A stretch of 64,000 nt of DNA from Burhinus oedicnemus. Taxonomy: Eukaryota > Chordata > Aves > Charadriiformes > Burhinidae. The notes beneath the pieces were generated by a model. That model made no database searches, was not told the DNA's origin, and saw nothing but the letters and a program-made list of their open reading frames with translations. The stretch spans positions 786,506-850,505 of the forward strand of contig VFFE01006671.1 in assembly GCA_008921705.1 (NCBI GenBank), read 5' to 3'. The translations under genes and the position numbers were made by a program. Positions 1-12,100 of the stretch are shown here, piece by piece (the stretch's first letter is position 1; the number at the start of each line of letters is the position of its first letter).

Positions 1-195
1 AGTTTCTTTTTATTTTCCATTTTTTTATACTGTCTTTCTTTCCACTTTTTCAGACGTGGAGGAAAAAGACGGTCAAGAATGTCACTTTCTTCTACTTGAA
101 TATAGACCGCAACATCAGGACAGAGTCCTCGTTCTGACAAATACTGGGCTTCATGTGAAGTACGAGGGAAACCATCCAGTATAAATCCCATGGAC
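1..195 (-). CDS. AK9: AK9 exon 25 (cut by window edge), DGFPR of unit 3
   Basis: At least 195 nt, phase 2 at its start; acceptor TGTCCAATTAG. It begins [20 protein letters not shown], with an intact DGFPR at residues 994-998, and ends in a basic helix ([18 protein letters not shown]). The frame is still open at base 1, so the exon continues to the left. Confidence 0.96.
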
Positions 196-3100
196 CTAAT
201 TGGACAATTAGATATTTATCATTACACAATGTGGTTTAAAGTGCAACACAGTGAAAATACAATTAATTTGAAAAAAAAATTTTAAACTCCCTTATTAAAT
301 GTGCATGTTAAGAGTAAGTTTAAAAAAATACTTTTGGGTATTATCTTTTGACAGTGTAAAACTGATACTTCACTATGTATTTTAACTGGTGTACTAACAA
401 ATTTATTTCTTCTGAGGTTTTAATGTGCAGAGATTATTATTTTAAAATAACTTTAAAAACCAAAATAAATTGTCTCCTCAGTCTTGCCTGTGTGACTCTA
501 AAACCAGTACTTCTTAGCCACTGCTCTCAAAAAAATAGAAGGTGCCCCAAATATTATTTTGGTAACATCTCCTACAGAAGGCTTGTTGCCAGAAAATTCT
601 TTTTTCAGAAATGCCTGACAGTTTCTTCTCTAGTATAGGATGAGAATTTTGCCACTCAGCATGACCTACATCTCCATTCCTGCAGGTATTAAAACCAGGT
701 CAGATATGTCTGGAAAACTGTTATGGTTTGTTGGAGTTCATGAAATTAGATGAGTAGTTCTGTAAAGCTGAGTATCATGTTAATAAGAAGTTAATGTTTC
801 TCTTTGTTACTTTAGACCTTAATAGGATACATTGTAAAACTGCAGAAAACCAAAGAAGCTACAAGGAGTGGGAGTAGATGGAAGAATAGGTGGTCCTGGA
901 TGCTGGGGGAAAAAGCTGGGGGGAGGGTATCATGATACATTGTGATGAAGGTTCTCTTCTGTGATACAGTCCCTGATGAAACTGAATTTATATAATATAA
1001 TATCACAACATTACGTGTAATGGTGGGTAATTTTTTGTATTGGTGCATTTTTTTTCCTAAAAATGAGCTCCCTATTTTTACACCATTAAGGGAACGTTGT
1101 CCCCTATCTGTGGGCTGACAGGATAAAAGTTTATTTGACGATCTTGTTTATTTTTTTTAAAGCATTTCTCATACTGTTAGGAATTGAAACCTAATGGTCA
1201 AGTTGCCAGCAGCTATGATCTGGACAGAAATGGATGGAAGAGATAGGACATGGAAAAAGGGATTTTCCCTGCTGTAATTACATCCTAAAAGTTAGTCTGC
1301 TTTCTAGAAGTTGATGATCTTATTTATTTATGCAACAATAATCCACATTTATCACAGTGTTATGGATATACTTTCTGATATGAATGGAAGTCTGTTGTGG
1401 ATACATCACTGGAGTACAGATGATGAATGCACAAAATAATCTGATTCTGTGTTATTTTGGAGACCATTGATACTTTGTCTTTGCTTTCCACACAACATTT
1501 ACAATATGTGGTAAACAATAGTTACAGCTGGATTCCAGCTCTCCATGTTTATTAATTACATGAAAACATAAAAGGTTTATTTACATATCTATCCTGTAAG
1601 CCCACAAAAACTACCTGGCTATTCAGGACATTTAATCCAATTCAAGTGCATTAAGTACTTTTGTCCAGTCCTGGGTAGAGCACATAAGACATTATATTAC
1701 TGTCAAAATATCAGTCAAAATAGAGCAACAAAACCAAGACTGAGAGGTAGATCATGATTTATAAGAAGTACAAGAGCATTGAAATAATCTCTGCAATAGT
1801 TATTTGTAATTGTGGATACAATGGATGATATAGTTCCTAAGATTAATTAAAGAAAAAGAATCTAATTACAGTTACCGGAATGGCTCTTTCTTCCACCAGT
1901 CAAGAACAATGTTATCAAGGACTTCTGGAGGCAGTGCCTCATTATCCATTAGATTTGCTTTGATTGCTTCTTCCTCATCAGTTAACTCCACTTCCTTTAT
2001 ATAAAGATAATCCACCAAACAAAAAAGGAAAAAAAAACCCAAAACCAGAAAGAAAGATTTATTTATTTTTGAATAAGTAAGGTACTGCCTTCATTTGATT
2101 TAAACCAGCAGAAACAAAGTAAACTCATTTGCCACATTTCACTGTACTACATAACACATTTTGGGTTATTTTCCACATGCTTGGGGTTGGGTAATTCCCT
2201 AGAGTTGGGGCAATTGCTGCTCTGTGAGTTCTAATGAAACCTGAAACAAAGCACAGTTATTAAGTATTTAATTATACATATGCTCAATTCAGAGAAATAG
2301 AAACTGAAATGCTTCTCCTAATTGCCCACAAGAAGTTTTCCACTTAGTTATACATGTTCTTATGCTGGAAGACTATCTGGTCTACATCAGAATGTTTTTT
2401 TACTTTTTAAAAGCCACTTTTTATCTTTTGATGTAACCTAAAGAAAGATGTCAAAGAAAGATATGTAAGGTTACTAAGCATAGTCAGAAAAAACATCAGA
2501 AAGGCAAAAGAACAGCTAGAACTTAATCTGGCCACTGTTGTAAGAGATAATAAAAAAAAGTTTTTACAAATACATTAACAACAGAAAGAGAACCAGGGAG
2601 AATCTCCACCCTTTATTGGATGCGGACAGGAAGATTGTCAACAAGGATGAGGAGAAGGCTGAGGTACTTAATGCCATCTTTGCCTCAGTCTTTAATAGTG
2701 AAACCAGTCATCCTCAGGGTATTCAGCCCCCTGAGCTGGAAGACAGGGATGGAGAACAGAATAAACCCCCCATAATCCAGGAGGAAGCAGTTAGTGACCT
2801 GTTATGCCAAATGGACAGTCGCAAGTCTATGGGGCCAGATGAGATCCACCAGAGGGTGCTGAGGGAGCTAGCGGAGGAGCTTGCCAAGCCACTCTCCATC
2901 ATTTATCAGTGGTCCTGGTCAACAGGGGAGGTCTCAGACAACTGGAGGCTTGCCAATGTGACACCCATCTACAAGAAGGGCCGCAAGGAGGATCCAGGCA
3001 ACTACAGGCCTGTGAGCCTGATCTCAGTACCAAGAAAGATCATGGAACAATTCATCCTGAGTGCACTCACGTGCATGTGAAAGACATGGATCAGGCCCAG

Positions 3101-6100
3101 CCAGGATGGGTTCATGAAAGGCAGGTCCTGTTTGACCGACCTGATCTCCTTTTATGACCAGGTGCCCCACCTGGTGGATGAAGGAAAGGCTGTGGATGTT
3201 GTCTACTTGGACTTTACTAAGGCCTTTGACACAGTCTCCCACAGCATTCTGCTAGAGAAACTGGCAGCCTGTGGCTCAGACAGGTTTACTCCTCGCTGGG
3301 TTAAAAACTGGCTGGATGGCCGAGCCCAGAGAGTTATGGTCAATGGCGTTAAATCCAGTTGGCGGCAGGTCTCAAGCGGTGTTCCTCAGGGCTCAGTTTT
3401 GGGGTCAGCCTTGTTTAATATCTTCGTTGATGATCTGGACGAGGGGATTCAGTGCACCCTCAGTAAGTTTACAGATGATACCAAATTAACAGGAGTGTTG
3501 ATCTGCTTGAGGGTAGGAAGGCTCTGGAGAGAGATCTAGACAGACTGGATCGATGGGCTGAAGCCAATTGCATGAGGTTTAACAAGGCCAAGTGCCAGGT
3601 CCTGCACTTCGATCACAACAACCCCAGGCAACGCTACAGGCTTGGGAAGGAGTGGCTGGAAAGCTGCCTGGCAGAAAAGGATCTGGGGGTCCTGGTGGAC
3701 AGCTGGCTGAACATGAGTCAGCAGCGTGCCCAGGTAGCCAAGAAGGCCAACGGCATCTTGGCCTGTATCAAGAACAGTGTGGCCAGCAGGAGTAGGGAAG
3801 TGATTGTGCCCCTGTACTCAGCACTGGTGAGGCCGCAGCTTGAGTACTGTGTTCAGTTTTGGGCGCCACAGTTTAGGAGGGACATTGAGGTGCTGGAGTG
3901 TGTCCAGAGAAGGGCAATAAAGCTGGTGAGGGGTCTGGAGAACAAGTCTTATGAGGAGCGGCTGAAGGAATTAGGATTGTTTGGTCTGGAGAAGAGAAGG
4001 TTGAGGGGAGACCTTATTGTTCTGTACAACTACCTGAAAGGAGGTTGTAGTGAGATGGGCGCTGGTCTCTCCTCTCAAGTGGCTAGCAATAGGACAAGAG
4101 GAAATGGCCTCAAGTTGCACCAGGGGATGTTTAGGCTGCACATTAGGAAAAAATTTTTCACTGCAAGAGTTATCAAACACTGGAAGAGGCTGCCCAGGGA
4201 GGTGGTTGAGTCACCATCCCTGGATGTGTTTAAAAGTCATGTAGATACGGTGCTCAGAGACATGGTTTAGTGGCGGACCTGGTAGAGTAGGGTCAATGGT
4301 TGGACTAGATGATCTTAAAGGTCTTTTCCAACATAAATGATTCTATGATTCTATGACCAGAAATCAGAAAGATAGCATTGTTCTACAGAGCAGTAGTAGT
4401 ATCTATGACCAGTCAAATGCAGACCATTCAAATACCAAATCTAGCTGTTAATTTCTTGTGAAAAACTGTTTTTTTCAGAATATGTAATACTGTGGGATTG
4501 ATATGGCTGTGGATGCGCTTCTCATAAAACAGCTTCCTGACACAAACTGCAGTAAAAAAGAATGAAAAGAGGGTATAGATTGGTGATTCTGGATTAGTTT
4601 ACATCAGTCACAATATCAAAATACATATTTTTACAAGTCTACTGTGTAAAAGACAACATTAGAAGTCAGAAAATATCACTGTTCCTGACCTGCTGTGTTT
4701 ATTTTTCATGGTAATTTTCACAGAAGAAAATATTATTTTCTAGCTAATTGATTTTTTTTTTTTCCCCTGAAAACAGAATGGCACAGTTTGTAAGAGAAAT
4801 GTATCTGGTATCTTTTAAAGAATTCAATACTTAATCTGCCATACATTATAAAGGTCTCCTTTGTAAAAAGTCATCTACATTTAAGAAGACTAGATACATA
4901 CTACCAAAAGAGTGTATTTTTTAGATGTCAGTGGCCATCAAATATGCACCTAAGTTGCATCCAAAGTCACTTGGAGAGAAAACTTAATATGCAGCTAGGT
5001 ATTCTTCTGTCCCTCTAAAAAAATGGATTTGAGTTGTTTCCTGAGATTCTTTTCTGAATTCATTACAAAGTTCCACTGTCCTTCCCTCATGTAGTAGTCA
5101 TATTAACCCAAATTGTTCAAGAATTTATTAGCATAACCTGTCAGAAAATAAAGGAATAACCCTTTTTAACAAAAGGATACAAAGTGATTCAGGAGCCCTC
5201 AAAATGTTGGTAGGGAGCTGCTTGCTGCAAGGACATGTCTGAATAAGAATTCCTATGCCTGACATCTATTTTGATAATGTAGCCAGAAGAACTTGAGAAT
5301 ATGCTGGAAGCCACAGGTCTAATGTAGTGTGTGTGTGAGTAATATTTTCTCTAGTGCCTGGCACAGTGTATATATTAAAAGAAGTTAGTATGGCATAACG
5401 GATACATAAGAAGGCAAAGTCATTGCCAAATCTGTAACACAGAGGCATCTTGAGAGAAATGTGTGAACAGGGAGAAAACAGTAAAACCCATATAAAAATG
5501 TATCACTGGCATCACCACTGCAGATGAGCTGTTGAAATTGCATTTGTATCTGAGAAAAGAAACATGAGATGCATATTCTGGGTACAGAAAAGAGAACACC
5601 CCGCATAACAGTCATTCAAAGGACAAGGTTGCTCCACAGACCTGTCAATGCTGTGAAGGCTTATGTTGACACATACTAAAACAATGACTGCATGATATGT
5701 TTTGTTTGCCTTTAGTATTTTTGCTTTGAATGTTATAGCTGACCTTTACCTTAAGCTTTGATAAATATGCTTCTAGTGTCTTGTGCCAAAGTGAAAGAGA
5801 ATAATACAAATGAAACGAAAGTATTTCAGAGAGGTAGTGGGTCAATGAAAAAGAGGATGGTCAGACAGTCTGATGGTAGTCATACTCAGAGAAATGCTTA
5901 GGAAGTCCACAACCTTGGAAAATTATCCTCTAGAGTTTTGTGCATGGACCAATGAATAGGTTTGTAAACTGAACTGCAGTTGCATCAGCTGTGCAGTCAT
6001 GCCATCAGATAAAGCACTTTACAAAAAATATGAGAAAAAAATACTAATGTAGAAGAAGATTGTTTACCAGCAGACAAAAAGATGATGAGGAAAAAATACT

Positions 6101-9100
6101 AACAGAAGTGCCTTAGTGTAAGACATGTATTGATGCCAAAAAAAAGCAAGCTGAGAGAGCCAGCCAAAACCATCAGTGCCAGGAACACTTGCCATATTTT
6201 GGCTATGATGACCAAGTTGTAAACTGACTTGCCAAAAGAGCCTCCTGTTAGATTTAATTGATGAAAAACTGAATTTTTTTTCTGACATCCATGATTTTTA
6301 TCTGTACTCCATCTGTGTTGAAGCAGTTGCTTCCAATATTACCTGCTCTTGTATTATTTCATCAGGAACACTCCCTTCCACTTCTTAGGAACCTCCTCCA
6401 CTTTTCAAGACAATAGAGAGTGGCTTCCTCAGCACCTGTGAATGCACCCTATTGACTTGTATATGTCCACATTACATAAACGATCCCAGATTTCATCCTA
6501 TTCTGCTGTGAGTAGTAGTACCACTCTTTAGAATCATAGGATCGTCTAGGTTGGAAGGGACCTTTAAGATCATCAAGTCCAACCATCAACCTAAGACTGC
6601 CAAAACCACCACTAAACCATGTCCCTAAGCATCACATCTACCTGTCTTTTAAATACCTCCAGGGACGGTGATTCCACCACTTCCCTAGGCAGCCTGTTCC
6701 AATGCTTGATAACCCTTTCTGTGAAGAAATTTTTCCTAATATCCAATCTAAATCCTGGTGCGTGAGGCCATTTCCTCTTGGCCTATCACTTGTTACTTGG
6801 GAGAAGAGACCGACCCACACCTCTCTACAACCTCCTTTCAGGTAGCTGTAGGAGCCTCAGCCTCCTTTTCTTCAGACTAAACAACACCAATTCCCTCAGC
6901 CGCTCCTCATAAGACTTGTTCTCCAGACTCCTCACCAGCTTTATTGCCCTTCTCTGGACACGCTCCAGCACCTCAATGTGCCTCCTAGACTGTGGCGCCC
7001 AAAACTGAACACAGTACTCAAGCTGCGGCCTCACCAGTGCTGAGTACAGGGGCACAATCACTTCCCTACTCCTGCTGGCCACACTGTTCTTGATACAGGC
7101 CAAGATGCCGTTGGCCTTCTTGGCTACCTGGGCACGCTGCTGACTCATGTTCAGCCAGCTGTCCACCAGGACCCCCAGATCCTTTTCTGCCAGGCAGCTT
7201 TCCAGCCACTCCTTCCCAAGCCTGTAGCGTTGCCTGGGGTTGTTGTGATCGAAGTGCAGGACCTGGCACTTGGCCTCTTTTCCTGTTAGGCACAGAGACC
7301 TAGAAGGCCACAGACTAGACTGTACTTATAAAGACGAAGGTAAAGAAGGCATTGAGCATCTCAGGCTTTTCAGTGTCTTTCATCAAAAAGTCACCTGCCC
7401 CACTCAGTGGCAGGTCTTCCTGTTACTTTTCCAGGTCTTCCTTTTACTACTGTTGTTCCTGTAGAAATTCTTCTTGCTACCATTCAGATCCCTCACTAGT
7501 TTCAACTTCCATTGAGTGCTTATCTTCCTAATACTGTGCCTGGATGTTGTTTCTGTATGATTCCTCTGTAGCCTGCTTCACCTCCTGCATGCTTCCTTAA
7601 ATCCTCTAGTAAGAAGTCTTTGAAGGTCTTTGATGACTAGTAACTTAAAGGAACATAGCAGGTATCAGGAGCACAAAAAAAAAAAAAAGGGCTCTTAGAA
7701 TGTAATGCAGAAACTTATTTTTTCCTGAAGCTTTGAGAGTTGGATAAACCCTTATTTGTATTGCCTAGGATGTAGATTTTCAATGTCTTTGTACTATGCA
7801 TTTTTTGGAAGTTTTATATGCTATGCACCTGTGTGTTGAGACTTCTCCACACAATAAAGGCTTTTATCATATCCATTGCTGTCTAAAGAAGAATTCATTT
7901 GCAGTGAAACCTTGTCTGGTTTTCCCAATGTATCATTGTCTAATTAAAGAAATCGCTCTCTCCTGATAAACATTTATGTAAATGTTTATTGTTCAGGGAA
8001 ATTACACCCCATAAGAGATGGGGTTTATAATGTATATTTATAACAATTTTCAACCAGTGTTCAATCTGATTAAGAAAAAGAACTAATTTTCATGAATTAT
8101 TTTACCAGTATCATGAATATCCAGCTATTTTAAACAGTTTTTTAACTTCAAGGCATATTTTATGCTACCCAGGAGGTTTTTCTGGTTTGAAGCTCTGCTG
8201 CCATTAGGCAAAGACAACACTACAATCCAGATTACAAAACCTACTGTATTAAATAAATACTATCTTACCCTGTTATGAACACTGAAATATTTCTGATGTT
8301 TTTACAAGGTATGATCACACTGAAGGGCTGGTGGAGGCATTCTATTCTTTTGTCCCAAGAGAGTGCAGAGAGCACTGCTGGTGAACATTTCTAAAATCCT
8401 GTGCAACTGGAGTATATGCAGCAGACTGAACCTGCATATTATAAATACTTGAAGGAAACCATACCTTCCTGTTATTATTCTGACCTTCATTTTTTTTTCC
8501 TCAGTTTGTCTTCCTTTGCCCCATTTAGCATCTATCTCTACTGTTTAGAAAAAACCTATACATAATTCTTGGAAATGTTTTGAAGAACGTTTGTGGCATT
8601 CATAAGAAAACACTGTCAAGAACTATTGTTTCCACATTCCATCAAGTAAATAATTTAACATAAGTGGTCTTTATCAAGCTAAAATTTTCTAGGAAATTGC
8701 TATTCTGGTCTGAAAATGGTTATTTTGTGAATGGACATTAAAAAGATCAGATTATTACCTGTTTACTTTTTTCAGTCTCAGTTTTAGTCATGGTCTGAGA
8801 GAAGTCATTCTGTTCCTGTGATAGAATTGGCATTTTATTGTAATCTTCTTCAGCTTCTTCATCATAATCGGGCCCAACTTTCTCTTTAGTTTTGGGTAAG
8901 ATCAATTCCTGTAGATATTCTTCAAACTGAATATGGAAAATGCCTAACTTGTCTGCTATCTGTCGTGCACAAGTAGTTTTACCTGCTCCATGAGTCCCAA
9001 GTAAGCACACCCGTAAAGGAGGAGCCTATAGGAAAGAATTGGAATATTTTATAAAATTTGGAGTCTACAGTGCACCCCTTACTGTGTTTCACTTCCAAAA

Positions 9101-12100
9101 TATCATTATAAAAATTCCATCAAAACTGGTCACATCGTTTTGCATTTTAGTTTTTCCAGGCCTTCTATTGTTGTTCTAAACAGACTACCTGCTCTCTGGA
9201 AATACTGAACAAATACACAATGGCAGTTAATGCCAGTAGGTAAAAATCAAACCTCATTAAACAACTCTGGTAAATCTTCCCTTCTTTTACCCTTCTTCCA
9301 CTTACAAAAAAAAAGACTTAAAGATAGTAAAAAACCCTCCAACATTTGTGATTTGTTAATCACATCTTATGATTATTGTAAACCCTTATAATCTTCCTCT
9401 CTTTTCTGCTTTATTTGCATCATTAATTTAAATGTACACTAAAAAGTCACTAGGGAAACAATGTGTTTTATTTGTTTCAAGGACTTGCCTCATATATTTA
9501 TTGTTACCTAGAAAAAAATCAGCAATAGTAAACAATTATAAATGGCAATGAAAAATAGTGATTTTAATCTGTTACTATCTGCTTTAAACAATTTTGGAGA
9601 TTCTCACTTGTATTGGTTCATTGTGAGCCACATACTCCTCAGGGTTCTTCAAAAATTTATCTTTGAACTCAGAAGTTGAAAAATAATAAATCTTTTCTTG
9701 ATATTTAGCTGCATGTTCATAGAGTCCTGGATGAAGGACAAAGTTCTCTTTCAGACTGACTGGACAAAAGTGTTTCGTGTCCCCCATGTGCCTTTTCTTT
9801 TCCTTAGTTTTTTCTTCACCCTGAAAATAATAGAAAAATTTTCAAAAACTATTTGAATTCAGCAGTTCACTTAGATTAAGTAGATCAATTAGATCAGATT
9901 AAGTAATGTCAAATACATCAACTGAGCATTGAATGAGAATGGTATTCTCAACATAGTTTGTAAGCTGAATATAAGTCTGTGAAAATACACGCTTTTTAGA
10001 TTCACAGTCAGAAAACAAACTGTCCAGTCTAGTGAGATAATTATTGAGAAAAGAATGACCATTTTAAATTTGAAATTATACTATCATAGCTGTTGAAGAC
10101 CAAAATTAAGCTAGAAGTATCTATGGTAAAATCTTTTCCTGCTGTGTTCTTGAAACTCTCTTTCTGTTGCTTTTAAATGTGCAGAAGTAGACCTTTTCAA
10201 AAAAAGGTAATGAGAACTGGTATTATGAAGTCAGATTACTTATCCAATAAAATTAATTTCTAAAAAATCTATTTAATACTGCTCCAGTACAGTATATGGA
10301 TATCTTGTTCTGTTAAATTTGGGGATGGGCATCTTCCAATATAGAATGAAAATAAAAGAAAGGTGAAGCTAAACCTTTAATTTCATTAAAGCGGGTGTTT
10401 GAAAATTATCAATAGTTGAGATGAAACAGCAATCACACATTAGGACTCTGCATCTTCTGATGTTTACATGATGGCTCACAGAATCATTGTTAGTTGACAG
10501 AAATCAAAGTTCACAGTTGTTTCTTTAATAAAACCCCTCTTTGCCATCTGGTGAACTAAGTGCATTCATTCTCTCTATTAGCATGGGGTATTTATGCTTC
10601 TCGCTGGAGTAAAACTACTATCAGTCAGAACATAGGAATATAGTGAAAGTATTCTTGAAGCATATGCTGATATTTATTCTGTAAGAAGGCTGAAACTGGA
10701 TCATACAAAATCAGCTGCGAAATCTGACTTCTCTGGGGTTATGTTCAAAATTAATATAAATGAGTTAAAACAAAAGCATAAACAGACAAAGCCAGCATGC
10801 TTACTTCTTCATCTTCATTTTCCTCTTCTTCAACTTCTTCATCTTCTTCTTCAGCAGCCAGATCTTCTGCTTCCTCATCTAAGTCTTCAGCAGATAATTC
10901 CCAACCATGATACTTAAAAGGTTCTGAAAAGGTTAATTTTTTTTTCTGTTTCAATATTTTTCATTTGGCTATGCCAGAATATATTCTCTTTGTCCATAAT
11001 GTAAGCACATATGTGAAAGCAAATCATGACAACTGCGTATTACATTTCTCCTACTCATAGAACAAAATGTTCTCCCTGGATGTAGGAATTAATATATTGC
11101 TTGGAAATTCTACTGCTTGTTTTTTGGTTGAAGTAAATTGGTATTTTCAATAGAAACTTGTAGTACAAAAGTATTATACAAACACACAGAGATAGTGCCA
11201 TTAATGTTTGCAACAGTTTTTTTCATATTGTTCATTGGGGAAAATAATCAGTCTAATTTTATTTGATTATAAAGCTAGCACAAGAAATGTTTTGCTTAAT
11301 AAAACACTTGGATTGTAGTAATGATAGGAAAAATGTATTAATATTTATGCGGAACTCAAAATTGTTACAGATTTGAGCACACAAGTGAAAAAAGGTAATT
11401 TGCCAAAAAAATATCAATACTATAAAAATCCAGTCTTGAAACACAATCTATGCAGGTGTGTAGATTAGATTATTACACACTCTGAAGGTCTCATTAACTT
11501 CAACGAATACTGTACATTAGTGAACCTTTGTTATCTGTCTGTTTCTCAAACCAGTATCCCCACATGAACAGACAGAGCAAGTAACTAGGGAAATGCGCTG
11601 TCAGAATGTTTAGGGAGCTATTCTGTACATATTTGTATAGCCTATATATTTTTCAAGTATATATATTCCCCACTCTTCCTATGTCTTAAAGGCTGTTAGT
11701 GTGCTTTTCAGCTCACCCACAGAACACAGCATGTCTTGTTCCCACTTCATGTGAGTGACACAGAACTGAGTATAACCTACACCTCCAATATAATCATCAT
11801 ACAAGCTCTCCAAAATCCCTCTTGGTAGGTTAAGTGTAAATCACATGAACAGTATTGCTTACTTTCCATAACCAGCAGAGTTTGATTAAGCAGACTTTCT
11901 GGAGTTTGCTCAGCAATCTCTAAAACAACAACCTGAACTAGAGATGACTGCTTGATTTCCGACTCCACTGTTTGCCAGTCATGCATGAAAAGGTCAATCT
12001 TCCTTTTAATTATTTCCATTTCTGGTATATCTGGAAAATCATCCTCTGCAAACTCAGGCAGTATGACTTCTGAAAATCAAATAGTATATAGAAGGCAATG

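Larger units (their letters stand above)
1995..8758 (-). other. AK9: AK9 intron 23, with two opposed CR1 copies
   Basis: 6.8 kb between exons 23 and 24. It holds the plus-strand CR1 at 2.47-4.36 kb, the minus-strand CR1 at 6.53-7.29 kb, a GT run near 5327 and a poly-A run near 7676. The rest is unremarkable. Confidence 0.85.
9026..11862 (-). other. AK9: AK9 introns 20-22 (9026-9607, 9821-10804, 10924-11862)
   Basis: Three short introns around exons 22 and 21. They are AT-rich, with TA-rich patches near 11640-11670. No repeats or other genes recognised. Confidence 0.8.
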
